DNA of 64,000 nt from Acinetobacter bouvetii (GCF_902753875.1 NZ_CADDTS010000025.1:61913-125912); one strand, 5' to 3'; positions 1 to 10,263 are shown, counted from the first letter of the stretch. Notes: generated by a model from the letters alone, not told the origin. Numbers and translations: made by a program.

Positions 1-2
1 CT

Positions 3-2534
3 CAATCTCTGGCAATGGGTAAAGATAATACCTCAATTGAAGGTATTCATATTTTATCCGTGTTATTGGAAGAGCCTGCCAATATCAGCTTGTTACAGCA
101 AGCCGGGGCAAATCTACGAAATCTTCAAACCAAGTTGCAGCAAGCATTGAATGATGCACCGACCATCGCCAATCCGACCGGTGATATTAATCTTAATCCT
201 GAAGCGGTTCGTGCCTTAAATCTGGCAGACAGTTATGCGCAAAAAGCCGGGGATGAGTTTTTATCTACCGACTGGGTGCTACTCGCTTTAGCTGAAACTG
301 GTGCAACCAAAACTTTATTAAATAATGTCGGCGTAACCACTGAGGGTTTACGCAAAGCAATTGAAAATATTCGAGGCGGCGAAAAAGTCATGAGTAATAC
401 CCACGAAGATCAACGTGATTCACTCAATAAATACACCATAGATTTAACTGAACGTGCCATGTCCGGCAAACTGGATCCTGTGATTGGCCGTGATGAAGAA
501 ATTCGCCGCACCATTCAGGTCTTGTCGCGTCGTACCAAAAACAACCCGGTCCTGATTGGTGAACCCGGTGTTGGTAAAACTGCCATTGTGGAAGGTTTGG
601 CGCAACGTATTGTCAATGGGGAAGTACCCGAAGGTCTAAAAGGCAAAAGGGTATTGTCTTTGGACTTGGGTTCATTGCTGGCAGGTGCCAAATATCGCGG
701 TGAATTTGAAGAGCGCTTAAAAGCTGTCCTCAAAGATTTGGCCAAGTATGAAGGCGAAATCATTCTGTTCATTGATGAGCTGCATACACTTGTTGGTGCA
801 GGTAAAGGTGAAGGTGCCATGGATGCGGGCAATATGTTAAAACCTGCATTGGCGCGTGGTGAATTACGCTGTGTCGGTGCAACCACGCTCGATGAATATC
901 GCCAATTCATTGAAAAAGATGCGGCTTTGGAACGTCGTTTCCAGAAAGTCTTGGTCGATGAACCGAGTGTTGAAGATACCATTGCAATTTTACGTGGCTT
1001 GAAAGAAAAATATGCGACCCATCATGGGGTGCAGATTCTGGACTCCGCCATTATCGCTGCTGCGAAAATGTCACATCGTTATATTACTGACCGCCAATTG
1101 CCAGATAAAGCCATTGACCTGATTGATGAAGCAGCTTCGCGGATTAAAATGGAAATTGATTCCAAACCTGAGCCACTCGACCGTCTGGACCGCCGTTTGA
1201 TTCAATTAAAAATGCAGTTGGAAGCCGTGAAACAGGATGCAGATTCGGTCAGTAAAGCTGAAGTTTCACATCTGGAAAAACAGATTGCTGAAGTGCAGAA
1301 AGAATATAGCGATCTGGAAGAACAGTGGATTGCCGAGAAAAGACTGGTTGAAGGTACCAGTCAGGCGCAAGTGGAACTGGACAAGGCGCGTACTGCATTT
1401 GAAAAAGCCCAGCGTGAAGGTGACCTGGCCGAAGCCAGCCGTTTGCAATATGGGGTTATTCCAGAACTGCAAAAACGTCTTGCTGCCGAAGAGGTTGCTG
1501 AGGAAAACGGTGAGGAACCGAAACTCATTCGTACCAAAGTCACTGAAAATGAAATTGCCGAAGTAGTCAGTGCGGCAACCGGTATTCCAGTTGCAAAAAT
1601 GCTGCAAGGTGAGCGTGAAAAATTACTGCATATGGAAGAATTCTTGCATAGCCGTGTTGTGGGGCAGGATGAAGCTGTGGTGGCGGTATCCAATGCGGTG
1701 CGTCGTTCACGTGCGGGCTTGTCTGACCCGAACCGTCCAAGTGGTTCGTTCCTGTTCCTCGGCCCAACCGGGGTAGGTAAAACCGAGTTGACCAAAGCCT
1801 TGGCAAACTTCCTGTTCGACAGTGATGATGCTATGGTGCGTATTGACATGAGTGAGTTCATGGAGAAACATTCGGTCAGCCGTCTGGTGGGTGCGCCTCC
1901 GGGATATGTCGGTTATGAAGAGGGTGGTGTTTTAACGGAAGCTGTACGCCGTAAGCCATATAGCGTGGTGCTGTTTGATGAAGTCGAGAAAGCGCATCCA
2001 GATGTATTTAACATCTTGCTGCAAGTACTGGATGATGGTCGTTTAACCGACTCGCAAGGTCGTGTGGTGGACTTTAAAAATACGGTGATTGTGTTGACTT
2101 CCAATCTGGGTTCACAAGATGTACGTGAATTGGGCGATAATGCAACTGATGATGAAGTTCGTGCAGTTGTGATGAGCGCAGTATCTCAACATTTCCGTCC
2201 GGAATTCATTAACCGTATTGATGAGCTGGTCGTGTTTCATTCACTGAAAAAAGCACAAATTCGTGGTATTGCCGATATTCAACTGGACCGTTTACGTGCA
2301 CGTTTAAGTGAAAAAGACATGCGTCTTTCAGTTGATGACAGTGCATTTGATCAATTGATTGAAGCCGGTTTTGACCCAGTATATGGTGCTCGTCCTTTGA
2401 AACGTGCTATTCAACAACAAGTTGAAAATACATTGGCGCAAAAAATTCTGAGTGGTGAATTTTTACCAGGCGATACCATCTTGGTGAGAGGTGAAAATGG
2501 TCACTTGCAATTTGAGAAAATGAAATTAAGTTAA
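3..2534 (+). CDS. clpB: ClpB ATP-dependent disaggregase (5' partial)
   Basis: Cytoplasmic AAA+ unfoldase that rescues aggregated proteins together with DnaK. The reading frame is open to the window edge and codons QSLA precede the first ATG at 15, so the true start lies upstream; about 16 residues are missing from a family of about 860. An N-terminal Clp repeat region comes first, then NBD1 with Walker [10 protein letters not shown] (near 558-584). A long charged coiled-coil middle domain (about 1180-1560) separates it from NBD2 with Walker [10 protein letters not shown] (near 1760-1790). The middle domain distinguishes ClpB from ClpA. The promoter is outside the window, so control by the RpoH encoded at 26683-27552 is expected from known biology but not seen. 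Confidence 0.98.
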   Translation, partial: QSLAMGKDNTSIEGIHILSVLLEEPANISLLQQAGANLRNLQTKLQQALNDAPTIANPTGDINLNPEAVRALNLADSYAQKAGDEFLSTDWVLLALAETGATKTLLNNVGVTTEGLRKAIENIRGGEKVMSNTHEDQRDSLNKYTIDLTERAMSGKLDPVIGRDEEIRRTIQVLSRRTKNNPVLIGEPGVGKTAIVEGLAQRIVNGEVPEGLKGKRVLSLDLGSLLAGAKYRGEFEERLKAVLKDLAKYEGEIILFIDELHTLVGAGKGEGAMDAGNMLKPALARGELRCVGATTLDEYRQFIEKDAALERRFQKVLVDEPSVEDTIAILRGLKEKYATHHGVQILDSAIIAAAKMSHRYITDRQLPDKAIDLIDEAASRIKMEIDSKPEPLDRLDRRLIQLKMQLEAVKQDADSVSKAEVSHLEKQIAEVQKEYSDLEEQWIAEKRLVEGTSQAQVELDKARTAFEKAQREGDLAEASRLQYGVIPELQKRLAAEEVAEENGEEPKLIRTKVTENEIAEVVSAATGIPVAKMLQGEREKLLHMEEFLHSRVVGQDEAVVAVSNAVRRSRAGLSDPNRPSGSFLFLGPTGVGKTELTKALANFLFDSDDAMVRIDMSEFMEKHSVSRLVGAPPGYVGYEEGGVLTEAVRRKPYSVVLFDEVEKAHPDVFNILLQVLDDGRLTDSQGRVVDFKNTVIVLTSNLGSQDVRELGDNATDDEVRAVVMSAVSQHFRPEFINRIDELVVFHSLKKAQIRGIADIQLDRLRARLSEKDMRLSVDDSAFDQLIEAGFDPVYGARPLKRAIQQQVENTLAQKILSGEFLPGDTILVRGENGHLQFEKMKLS

Positions 2535-2570
2535 TCACTTGATTTAACTAAAAGATAAAAATAGAGAAAA

Positions 2571-2597
2571 AAACCTGGCTTTGGCCGGGTTTTTTTA
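2571..2597 (+). terminator. Rho-independent terminator of clpB
   Basis: A nine-pair stem with one G-T pair (AAACCTGGC against GCCGGGTTT) and a four-base loop is followed by a run of T. It sits 36 bases after the clpB stop. Confidence 0.85.
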
Positions 2598-2763
2598 TTA
2601 TTAACGTTTATCGTATTTTTGTAAAATTCATCTATTTTTATTTGATTTCTCAACTTTTTAAACCTTAAGATGGCGTCGCTTTGCATTAATACTTGCATAA
2701 AAAGCAGTTAAAACAAAAACAATATGGCCTTCCACAAAGAGAAGGTTACATGGAATCGTAATC

Positions 2764-3594
2764 ATGATCGAATTTAAGTTAGTACGTTTGCTCAAAAACG
2801 AGCCTTATAGTGCTTATAAAAAATGTAGCCAAGTCACGGTTCAAGAACTCAAGTGTATGTATGGTATTTATCAAAAATATTATGCCAATACGCGTTATGA
2901 AATTTTTGAGCGTGACTTTTTAGAAAAAACCGGTGTTTTCCTTATTTTAGAACCTAAAAATAAACAAATCGTTGGTTTTTCTACCGTAATGGAGCGTGAT
3001 TTTGTCGTTAATGGTAAAGCGCATCATGCCTTTTTTAGTGGTGATACCATTATTGAAAAAGAATATTGGGGCAACAGGGCTTTAACCCGTGCGATGTTTC
3101 GTTATATCGTGAGCTTTAAAATACGTTATCCATTGAAGCCAATTTACTGGATCTTGATTTCCAAAGGATTCAAGACCTATTTACTGTTGGCTAATAATTT
3201 TTATAGTTATTATCCGCACTATAATGAAAAACATCCTCATTTAAAGGATTTTGTGGAATCTTATTGTCATCAATATTTTTCTGAATATTATGAGAAATCT
3301 ACAGGCTTACTGAATTTTGGTGATGACTATCAGCCTTTAAAAGCAGATGTGGCTCCTATTACCGATGATGTACGTGAAAAAAATTTCAAGATTGCATTTT
3401 TTGAAGACAAGAACCCAACTTGGGTGGATGGTACTGAACTAGCTTGTATTGGTGAATTGCGTTGGAGTGATTTATACCGTTATGTAAATCGTTTCTTGAG
3501 TAAAAACACCAGTGAAAGTAAATATGATAGTAAAAATCGTTATAAAAACCGCGCTCTGCAGATCGCCTCGGACTCAAATTCTAAGGTGGCATAA
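2764..3594 (+). CDS. GNAT-like protein, first gene of the GH3 unit
   Basis: Function unknown. It is 276 residues long with no signal peptide, so probably cytoplasmic. Residues about 60-116 look like an N-acetyltransferase core: a beta strand (VFLILEPKNKQIVGFS) followed by a motif-A-like stretch (EKEYWGNRALTRAMFRYI) where acetyl-CoA would bind. The classical Q/R-x-x-G-x-G/A signature is not clean, so the fold assignment is tentative. The C-terminal 80 residues are charged and unassigned. Only two bases separate its stop from the GH3-family gene, so the two are almost certainly cotranscribed and probably translationally coupled. A role in supplying or modifying the GH3 substrate is inference. 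Confidence 0.6.
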   Translation: MIEFKLVRLLKNEPYSAYKKCSQVTVQELKCMYGIYQKYYANTRYEIFERDFLEKTGVFLILEPKNKQIVGFSTVMERDFVVNGKAHHAFFSGDTIIEKEYWGNRALTRAMFRYIVSFKIRYPLKPIYWILISKGFKTYLLLANNFYSYYPHYNEKHPHLKDFVESYCHQYFSEYYEKSTGLLNFGDDYQPLKADVAPITDDVREKNFKIAFFEDKNPTWVDGTELACIGELRWSDLYRYVNRFLSKNTSESKYDSKNRYKNRALQIASDSNSKVA

Positions 3595-3596
3595 CG

Positions 3597-5141
3597 ATGG
3601 GTTTATTGCTTTCAGCTTCACATCAAATATTGGAATTTGCCTGCCGCAAAGCTTTCAACCGCTATCGGCAGCAAGCGAATGATTTAGAAGTGATCCAACG
3701 ACAAAAGTTGGATCAATTTTTAAAACAACATAGCTCACAAAGTCTGAGTTATGAGGGCTTTGCAGAACAATATCCCCTGACACGATATGCAGATTGGAAA
3801 GAGAAAATTGAACAATCCCGGCAAAGCGGGAAAAACGGTTTAGGACCAGAGAAAATTGTACGTTTTCAGCCCACCAGTGGTTCAAGCGAAGCACTGAAAT
3901 TTATTCCTTATACACAATATTTCCTCAATGAACTGGATGAAGCGATTGGACTGTGGTTAAGCAATTTATATCGCCAGCATCCTCAATTAAAAAACTCGAC
4001 CCATTATTGGTCAGTATCCTGGTTGCCAGAAAGCCAGCGCAAACTTTTAGAAAATAGCAATCTAAACGATGACAGTGCTTTACTGAATGTTTCCAAGCGG
4101 GTATTGAGCAAAATCACCCAATCCGTGCCGACCGACATTGCACTGGCAGAATCGGCCGAAGATGCCATGTTTGCCACGGCGGTATTTTTGGTAGCAGATA
4201 AAAATTTAGGCATGATTTCAGTCTGGAGTCCGACATTTGCATTACAGTTACTCGATATTATCGAGCAATCTCAGGATGAAATTGTCAGGGTGTTAAAAAC
4301 GGGACGATGGTCACGCCAAGGTCTGAATTATTTGCCAGCTCCAAAGTCATGCGAACAAAGTTATAAATTGCAGCGACTCCATTTACAGAATCCAGTGGCC
4401 TGGAAAGAGCTTTGGCCGAAATTGACCCTGATTTCCAGTTGGGACACGGCCAGTGCGGAGCGCTGGGCAAAAAATTTACAAGATCGGGTAGCCAATGTTG
4501 CCTTTGAAGGTAAAGGCTTATGGGCAACAGAAGGTGTAGTCACCATTCCGTTCTCAGATCGTTTTCCGCTCAGTTATCAATCACATTTTTATGAGTTTAT
4601 TCTGCAGGACAGTGAACGAGTCGTACCGTCTTGGCAGCTTAAAGTAGGTGACATCGTCAGTCCGGTGATTACCACTGGTTCTGGTTTGATTCGTTATGTG
4701 ATTGATGATGAACTGGAAGTGATCGATTTTTATCAACGGATTCCATGTTTCCGCTTTCTAGGACGGAAAATGACAGTCGATCTGGTGGGTGAGAAACTGG
4801 ATCATAGTGTGGCAGTCAAAGTTTTGGCAGAATTTAAGCAGGAAGATTATCTACCGATCAGTATTTTGGGTATTGAACATTGCCATGAGAAAAAGCCGCA
4901 TTACATGATGTTGAGTGAAGGAAATATCCATAAACAACCGAGTGCTGCTGCTTTAGATCAGTTATTAAAAGAAAATTTTCATTATGAATTGGCCCGCAAC
5001 CTTGGGCAGCTAGATGAGCCCGAAGTAAAACATGTAAAAAATGCCTGGGATTATTACAAAAACCTGGCTATGAAAAATGGAATGATCGAAGGCAATATTA
5101 AGCCTGAACCATTGAAAAAAATGAAAACAAAAATAATTTGA
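3597..5141 (+). CDS. GH3-family acyl-adenylate/amido synthetase
   Basis: A 514-residue adenylate-forming enzyme of the GH3 family. Plant members couple carboxylic acids such as indole-acetate, jasmonate or benzoates to amino acids through an acyl-AMP intermediate; bacterial members are poorly characterised. The ATP-binding loop TSGSSEALKFIPYT is at residues 93-106. The second nucleotide motif appears as WATEGVVTIPF, and the family hallmark around GDIVSPVITT followed by GLIRYVIDDE and FLGRK is present, which marks the hinge to the C-terminal lid. There is no signal peptide. It is flanked by two acetyltransferase-like genes in the same direction, 2 and 10 bases away. The substrate cannot be read from sequence. 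Confidence 0.85.
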   Translation: MGLLLSASHQILEFACRKAFNRYRQQANDLEVIQRQKLDQFLKQHSSQSLSYEGFAEQYPLTRYADWKEKIEQSRQSGKNGLGPEKIVRFQPTSGSSEALKFIPYTQYFLNELDEAIGLWLSNLYRQHPQLKNSTHYWSVSWLPESQRKLLENSNLNDDSALLNVSKRVLSKITQSVPTDIALAESAEDAMFATAVFLVADKNLGMISVWSPTFALQLLDIIEQSQDEIVRVLKTGRWSRQGLNYLPAPKSCEQSYKLQRLHLQNPVAWKELWPKLTLISSWDTASAERWAKNLQDRVANVAFEGKGLWATEGVVTIPFSDRFPLSYQSHFYEFILQDSERVVPSWQLKVGDIVSPVITTGSGLIRYVIDDELEVIDFYQRIPCFRFLGRKMTVDLVGEKLDHSVAVKVLAEFKQEDYLPISILGIEHCHEKKPHYMMLSEGNIHKQPSAAALDQLLKENFHYELARNLGQLDEPEVKHVKNAWDYYKNLAMKNGMIEGNIKPEPLKKMKTKII

Positions 5142-5151
5142 GTAAAACTTT

Positions 5152-6321
5152 ATGAACATGAATGTATTACATGCATTGAACGACAATAATAATGAAATTT
5201 ATCGTTCTTCAAACGAGCCCAATTTTGTGGTGCGATCAGCTACAGCAGCAGATGATGCGCAACTGGTAAAGTTGATCGCGGAAACCATGCCGAGTAATGG
5301 TATGACTTGGGCTTTTGAGCGTTATCCGAGTTATCTGAGTGCCAGCCATGCGCAATATCATCATCCTGATATTAAATTGGTCGTGCCAGCGGATGATCAC
5401 TCAGAAATTGTCGCCATGATGAATTTGGGTTGGCGCAACTGTTTTATCAATGGCAGGTCAGAAGTATTGCGCTATGTCGCGGATTTACGCATGTTACCTG
5501 AGCATCGTGGCAACAAGGTCATGCGCTTGTTGATGGATTATGTCTATGATGAAATTCCACGTGAGACTATTTTTGAAAGCGTGGTTCTAGAAGACAATAC
5601 TGTGGCATGTGGGATTTTACATAACGAGCGTAAAGGTTTTCCCATCCCTTTTCATTATGACGATATTCGTACCTTTACTGTTTCCCAGGCAGTTAAACCG
5701 GCACAATTTTCTCAGTATAATTTTCAGCAAATGAATGCGAGTCATGTCAGTCAAGTGAATGCCTTTATACTTTCAATGAAAGAGCATTATAACTTTCTGC
5801 CCCATTATGATTTTTCCGGATTGGCGGAATCCAATCATCCATTTTGGCTAGGCATGAAAATTCATGATTTTTATCTGATGTATGACCAAAATCATAAGAT
5901 GGTAGGATTGTATGGATTGTGGAATCAGAAAACCTTTAAGCAGACCCGTGTAGTGAAGTATTCACTGCCATTAAAAATGCTGAAACCTTTTTATAATGTC
6001 TATGCTGAAATTCGTGGTGTCTTAGCTTTGCCCAAGGTCAACAATGCCTTTGAATATCTTATGATTCATAGTGCACTATGTCATCCTGAACAACTCGATG
6101 TATTTGCCAGCCTGATTTTTCATGCCAAGCAACAAACAAAATTACGCCAGAAACAGGCATATTGTATTACTTTGGCTAATAATGACCCAAGAATCAGCTG
6201 GATGGATAAGACTACTTCACATGTCATTCAAGCCAAACACTATTTCCATAGCTTTAAAGCCTCTCCATATACGACTTTTGATCGGAGAAAAGTTAGTTAT
6301 CTGGAAGTTGGTCGAATTTAA
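5152..6321 (+). CDS. GNAT N-acetyltransferase-like protein, third gene of the GH3 unit
   Basis: A 389-residue protein with a recognisable GNAT domain in its first half: strand VVRSATAADDAQLVKLI at residues about 26-42, and motif A as LRMLPEHRGNKVMRLLMDYV at 112-131, where RGNKVM stands in for R-G-x-G-x-A. The second half (200-389) may be a second, diverged acetyltransferase-like lobe; this is a guess from length only. The gene starts 10 bases after the GH3 stop, with a weak Shine-Dalgarno (GAGTAAAAC), which fits translational coupling. It is unrelated at obvious sequence level to the 2764-3594 protein. Substrate unknown. Confidence 0.65.
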   Translation: MNMNVLHALNDNNNEIYRSSNEPNFVVRSATAADDAQLVKLIAETMPSNGMTWAFERYPSYLSASHAQYHHPDIKLVVPADDHSEIVAMMNLGWRNCFINGRSEVLRYVADLRMLPEHRGNKVMRLLMDYVYDEIPRETIFESVVLEDNTVACGILHNERKGFPIPFHYDDIRTFTVSQAVKPAQFSQYNFQQMNASHVSQVNAFILSMKEHYNFLPHYDFSGLAESNHPFWLGMKIHDFYLMYDQNHKMVGLYGLWNQKTFKQTRVVKYSLPLKMLKPFYNVYAEIRGVLALPKVNNAFEYLMIHSALCHPEQLDVFASLIFHAKQQTKLRQKQAYCITLANNDPRISWMDKTTSHVIQAKHYFHSFKASPYTTFDRRKVSYLEVGRI

Positions 6322-6625
6322 GTGAGCTTCATCATTGCTCAGTCATATAATCAGGCTGGGTTTATGTAGCTATCTGAAAATATTATATTTATTTTAATTC
6401 ATGATGAGGCTTGTCATAAACTAAAAGAAAAGACGGCATTTTAACAGTTGGGACTAATTATAAGTGTGGTACAAAGAAGTTTTTAAATTAAAACACTTAG
6501 AAGTAAGAGGTTACATCTTGGTCAGCCTCTTTTATTGCTGAATATCGGGAACTACGGAAATTCAATTGTTGTGATTTAAAAAATATTGTTAGCTTACTCA
6601 ATAATAAAAAAGGAGCAGGTGAATC
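6322..6625. other. Intergenic region, 304 bases
   Basis: AT-rich and without a credible reading frame. A loose inverted repeat AAGAGG...CCTCTT (about 6505-6533) with a long loop could weakly terminate the GH3 unit. No strong promoter was identified, although the downstream gene has a clear Shine-Dalgarno (AGGAG at 6611-6615). Confidence 0.5.
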
Positions 6626-7078
6626 ATGAAGATGCACGATAAAAATGGCTGTGACAGCCAACGATTTAAAATTAAAAAAATCATGGCAATGAATTTGCTG
6701 TTACTGATGTGTTCCTGGGGCAATGCTGAGACTTATTTGTCGGATCATAAATTGGCAGAACAGCAGAGTGATGCAAAACATATGGATACTCAAAGTATTC
6801 AGCGGTTGCAAAAAAGTATTCAACAACCGGTTGAGCAGCAGCAACAAGAAAGTAAGGCATTGAGTAATCAGAACAGTCAGGAAATTCAACAACAAACGAT
6901 TGATTAAACAGTATTATCTGATGATCAAATGCAAAAGAAGAAAGCAGCGGAATTATTGCATCTCAATGAAAAACAGGATTTAACTTATTCGACGGTTCGT
7001 TTGTTTGATATTGTCAATCAGGCAGATAGCTCAAGGCTGAATAATTTTGAGGGGATAAGTATAGAGATGAAACCTTAA
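6626..7078 (+). pseudogene. Glutamine-rich exported protein interrupted by an in-frame stop
   Basis: An AGGAG ribosome site 10 bases upstream and a hydrophobic leader (MNLLLLMCSWGNA, residues about 22-34) indicate an exported protein. The mature part is rich in Q, S and E. The frame closes at TAA 6905-6907 after 93 codons, but the same frame stays open for another 56 codons (TVLSDDQMQKKKAAELLHLN onward) to a TAA at 7076-7078. The simplest reading is a 150-codon gene with a single nonsense change, for example CAA to TAA. A natural 93-residue product, or reinitiation at ATG 6929, cannot be excluded. No family is recognised. Confidence 0.6.
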
Positions 7079-7094
7079 GCAGCATTTCATCTCT
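7063..7094. terminator. Perfect 10-bp inverted repeat between convergent genes
   Basis: AGAGATGAAA at 7063-7072 pairs perfectly with TTTCATCTCT at 7085-7094 across a 12-base loop that contains the final stop codon of the interrupted gene. It lies between convergent genes, 15 bases from the end of rlmL. There is no long T run on either strand, so it may act as an mRNA end or stability hairpin rather than a classical terminator. Confidence 0.5.
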
Positions 7095-7109
7095 AGGATT
7101 TATCACCGA

Positions 7110-9314
7110 TTAATTTTGTGGATGTTGAATTTTCCAGGCACGGTGAATTTTAGTATTACGTTTAAAGTCGAGGCCAATGGTTTCATTGGTAATTTCCTGA
7201 ACCTCAAAGAACGCTAAAATTTCTTCGTCCATTTCAAAACCACGATAGTTGTTAGAGAAATACAAGGTACCTTCTGTGGTTAAGCGGTTCATTGCACGCT
7301 TGATCAGAGACAAGTGGTCACGTTGCACATCGAATGTGCCATGAAACTTTTTCGAATTCGAGAACGTTGGTGGGTCAATAAAGATCAGATCATATTGCTC
7401 ATGACCTTCTTTGAGCCATTCAAAACAGTCGCTGGCAAAGAACTGGTGCTGTTCATCGGCATGATCCACAGTCAAACCGTTTAGAACAAAGTTTTCTTTA
7501 GACCAGTTCAGATAAGTATTAGACAAATCGACACTGGTGGTACTTGCAGCGCCACCTAAAGCAGCATGCAGGCTGGCAGTAGAGGTATAGCTATACAAGT
7601 TTAGGAAATGTTTGCCTTTGGCTTCTGCCGCAATACGTAAACGCATTTGACGGTGGTCAAGGAACAAGCCGGTATCCAGATAATCAGTCAGGTTGACCAA
7701 AATTTTGGCTTTACCTTCTTGCACGATAAAACGTTTAGACGCGGTACTTTGTTTGGTGTACTGGTTTTTACCTTCTTGACGGGCACGTGTTTTAATAAAG
7801 ATCGCATCACGGCCTAAACCAGTTACCGAACGAATGGCCTGTAAGGCAAGATTAAAACGTTTTTTAGCCTTTTCAGGATCAATTGTTTTTGGTGGCGCAT
7901 ATTCTTGTACGTGTAAACGATCACCATACAAATCAACTGCAACATTAAAATCTGGCAAGTCTGCATCATACAAACGCAAGCAGAAAATATTTTCTTTCAC
8001 TGCCCATTTTTTCAAAGCTTGCATGTTTTTTTGCAGACGGTTGGTAAAGTCTTGTGCACCTTCAATTGGCTCAAACTGTTGTGGTTGCCAATGCGCTAAA
8101 AATGGTTGTGATACAGCAGCCGGTTTGATGATACCGAAACGCACATAAATCGGCAGTTTACCATTCATCAAGCGCAAAATTTGCGGTTCATTAAATGCCA
8201 GCACGTCAGCCTGTTCAACCTGTGCCGCAATGACTGCTGCATATTGGTTTGGGAAGTTCTTTTGTAACAGGGCAGATAAACCTAAGTATAAAGCACGGTT
8301 AGAGGCTTTATCACCTAAACGCTCACCATAAGGTGGGTTGGTGACAATAAATGAAGTTTTGCCTTCAGCCTTGAAATCTGGCCAGTCTGCAAGTGTGCGT
8401 TCTTCAATTTTGATATGGTCGAGTAGTTTTTCAAAACCAGCCGCAATGATGTTTTGTTTGGTTGCTTTCACAGCTTCCCAGTCTGCATCATAGGCATAGA
8501 ATTGCGGTAAAGGCTGTTCCAATGCTATTTGATGACGTTCAGCTGCTTCAGCTTTAATTGACATCCACAGTTCATGGTCATGACCGTTCCAGCCGTTAAA
8601 ACCAAAACGACGGACCAGACCTGGAGCACGGTCAGTAAGCATCATCAATGATTCAATGATAAAGGTACCAGAACCACACATTGGATCTAGAATAATGTCT
8701 GGTTTGCGTTGATTTAATTTTGCTTTTTGCAGAATGGCTGCAGCAAGGTTTTCTTTAATTGGGGCATCGGTCATGTAATGACGATAACCACGTTTATGTA
8801 AGGAATCACCGGATAAATCCAGGCAATAGGTATGTGCAGTCTTGCCTGCTAGGACGTACAGCGTAATTTCAGGCTGTTTGATGTCGATACTTGGACGTTT
8901 GCCCACGGCTTCCATAAAGGAATCCACAACACCATCTTTGACTCGTAAAGTGGCAAATTGCGTGTTGACCTTAATTTCACGTTCTACATGTAAACGCACA
9001 GCAAATGTACTTTGTGGTGCAAAAATTAAAGACCAGTCAAAGTTAATTGCACCTTCATAGAGCTCTTCAGCCACATCTCGTGCATCTCGCGTATGTTCCA
9101 ATTCATGTGTATGAATGGGAGTTAAGACACGTGAAGCAAGACGTGACCACATGCAAATACGGTATGCATTTTCCAATGTGCCTTTGAAAATTAAACGACC
9201 CGGTAACTGTTCAATATTTTGAACACCTAAACCTTCAATTTCCTCGCGGAGTAAGGTTTCAAGTCCATCTGCACAGGTGACCCAGTATGTAGAAAGACGT
9301 GGTTTCGAATTCAT
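7110..9314 (-). CDS. rlmL: Bifunctional 23S rRNA methyltransferase RlmKL
   Basis: Modifies 23S rRNA at G2445 (N2, RlmL half) and G2069 (N7, RlmK half). An N-terminal THUMP region (residues about 40-165) precedes the RlmL methyltransferase, which has the SAM motif DPMCGSGTF and catalytic NPPYGERL. The C-terminal RlmK methyltransferase carries DPPTFSNSKK. About 734 residues, as in other gammaproteobacteria. The ATG at 9314 (MNSKPRLS) is preferred over an upstream TTG because GGAAA lies at proper distance before it. The gene is monocistronic, with its 3' end facing the interrupted gene. Confidence 0.97.
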   Translation of the reverse strand: MNSKPRLSTYWVTCADGLETLLREEIEGLGVQNIEQLPGRLIFKGTLENAYRICMWSRLASRVLTPIHTHELEHTRDARDVAEELYEGAINFDWSLIFAPQSTFAVRLHVEREIKVNTQFATLRVKDGVVDSFMEAVGKRPSIDIKQPEITLYVLAGKTAHTYCLDLSGDSLHKRGYRHYMTDAPIKENLAAAILQKAKLNQRKPDIILDPMCGSGTFIIESLMMLTDRAPGLVRRFGFNGWNGHDHELWMSIKAEAAERHQIALEQPLPQFYAYDADWEAVKATKQNIIAAGFEKLLDHIKIEERTLADWPDFKAEGKTSFIVTNPPYGERLGDKASNRALYLGLSALLQKNFPNQYAAVIAAQVEQADVLAFNEPQILRLMNGKLPIYVRFGIIKPAAVSQPFLAHWQPQQFEPIEGAQDFTNRLQKNMQALKKWAVKENIFCLRLYDADLPDFNVAVDLYGDRLHVQEYAPPKTIDPEKAKKRFNLALQAIRSVTGLGRDAIFIKTRARQEGKNQYTKQSTASKRFIVQEGKAKILVNLTDYLDTGLFLDHRQMRLRIAAEAKGKHFLNLYSYTSTASLHAALGGAASTTSVDLSNTYLNWSKENFVLNGLTVDHADEQHQFFASDCFEWLKEGHEQYDLIFIDPPTFSNSKKFHGTFDVQRDHLSLIKRAMNRLTTEGTLYFSNNYRGFEMDEEILAFFEVQEITNETIGLDFKRNTKIHRAWKIQHPQN

Positions 9315-9629
9315 GTAAATTTCCAAAAGCAACAAAGCAATCTAATATTTTAACGTATTTTCACTGCTTTGGGCGGATGATCTTGAGAAGTTGTTAGATA
9401 AATTATTTGCTTGAAATAAAGAATGTTTAAGCCTTTGATGATGAATTCTTTAGCCAAATTATGGTGCTTCATGGAAAGGGTGATAAAAAATAATTTTTAT
9501 ATTTCACGTTATTGGTACATATTTTGCACAATCTTAACGGCACATTTTGTTAGATGTGTGATGAAACATCCAATTACAGGTTTCATGTTTTCAATTAGAT
9601 ATAGATATGCATTAAGTCAGGGGATCGTG

Positions 9630-9974
9630 ATGAATGAAGTTTTAACTCAAGGTGAAGTATTTTCAATTTCCACTTTAATTTATGCTCGTCTTCGCCGTGT
9701 TGCCGGACGAGTAATAGACGTGATGTATATGGTTGAAAATAAAAATTACGCTCAACATGTAGTGGATCTAGCAACAGCAACACAAGATACCGAACTAAAG
9801 CGTTTGGTGACACGCTTATATTCAGTTATGGACCTTTCTGTCGAGCCTGAAGTTGAACAGATTGAAGAATTGATTGCAGAACCTATTATGGAAGAAACAT
9901 ATCATTCTGATGTGACAGAAGAAGAAATCTATCGTGCTCAAGTTTCGCATCATTATATTGGTGCCTTACGCTAA
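9630..9974 (+). CDS. Conserved protein of unknown function (114 aa)
   Basis: The frame is open from 9423, but the start at 9630 (MNEVLTQGEVFS) is preferred because AGGGGA lies just upstream and the longer N-terminus looks like translated AT-rich leader. The N-terminal 60 residues include a basic stretch (ARLRRVAGRVIDV) predicted helical. The C-terminus is strongly acidic (EEL, EEE clusters). There is no signal peptide or membrane segment. I do not recognise the family. It stands alone between divergent rlmL and pyrB with its own space on both sides. Confidence 0.7.
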   Translation: MNEVLTQGEVFSISTLIYARLRRVAGRVIDVMYMVENKNYAQHVVDLATATQDTELKRLVTRLYSVMDLSVEPEVEQIEELIAEPIMEETYHSDVTEEEIYRAQVSHHYIGALR

Positions 9975-10205
9975 CTTGGTTAGGATCTATTTAAATGAAA
10001 TCATTGATTTAGAGCAAGTATAGGCAGTTGAATTTTTGAATGATTATATGCATGGGAATACAAAAGATAATTAAGTGATAAAAAGCTGATTAATGTTTGA
10101 ATGTGATCAATTGAGTTTAAATTATCTCATTGAAATATTGGATAGCAATTTTAATATCCATTTTTATTATCTAGACGGTTTTTGCACAATTATTGAAAAC
10201 TTCAA

Positions 10206-10234
10206 CTGCCACAGGTAGGGAATATCTGTATAAT
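10206..10234 (+). promoter_or_regulatory. Sigma-70 promoter of pyrB
   Basis: A -35 box CTGCCA (4/6) and a perfect -10 box TATAAT at 10229-10234 are separated by 17 bases. This places the transcription start about 20 bases before the pyrB ATG. With such a short leader, a classical attenuator is unlikely. Confidence 0.7.
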
Positions 10235-10263
10235 ACGTTGACTTAACGTATAAGGAATCTCTC

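Noticed and set aside
515..982. Minus-strand open frame of 155 codons inside clpB
   Set aside because: It is the antisense shadow of conserved NBD1 codons and has no ribosome site; the same applies to the other frames inside clpB.
2764..6321. GH3 unit as a phage-defence system
   Set aside because: No nuclease, NTPase or other defence domain is present; the motifs fit metabolic conjugation better.
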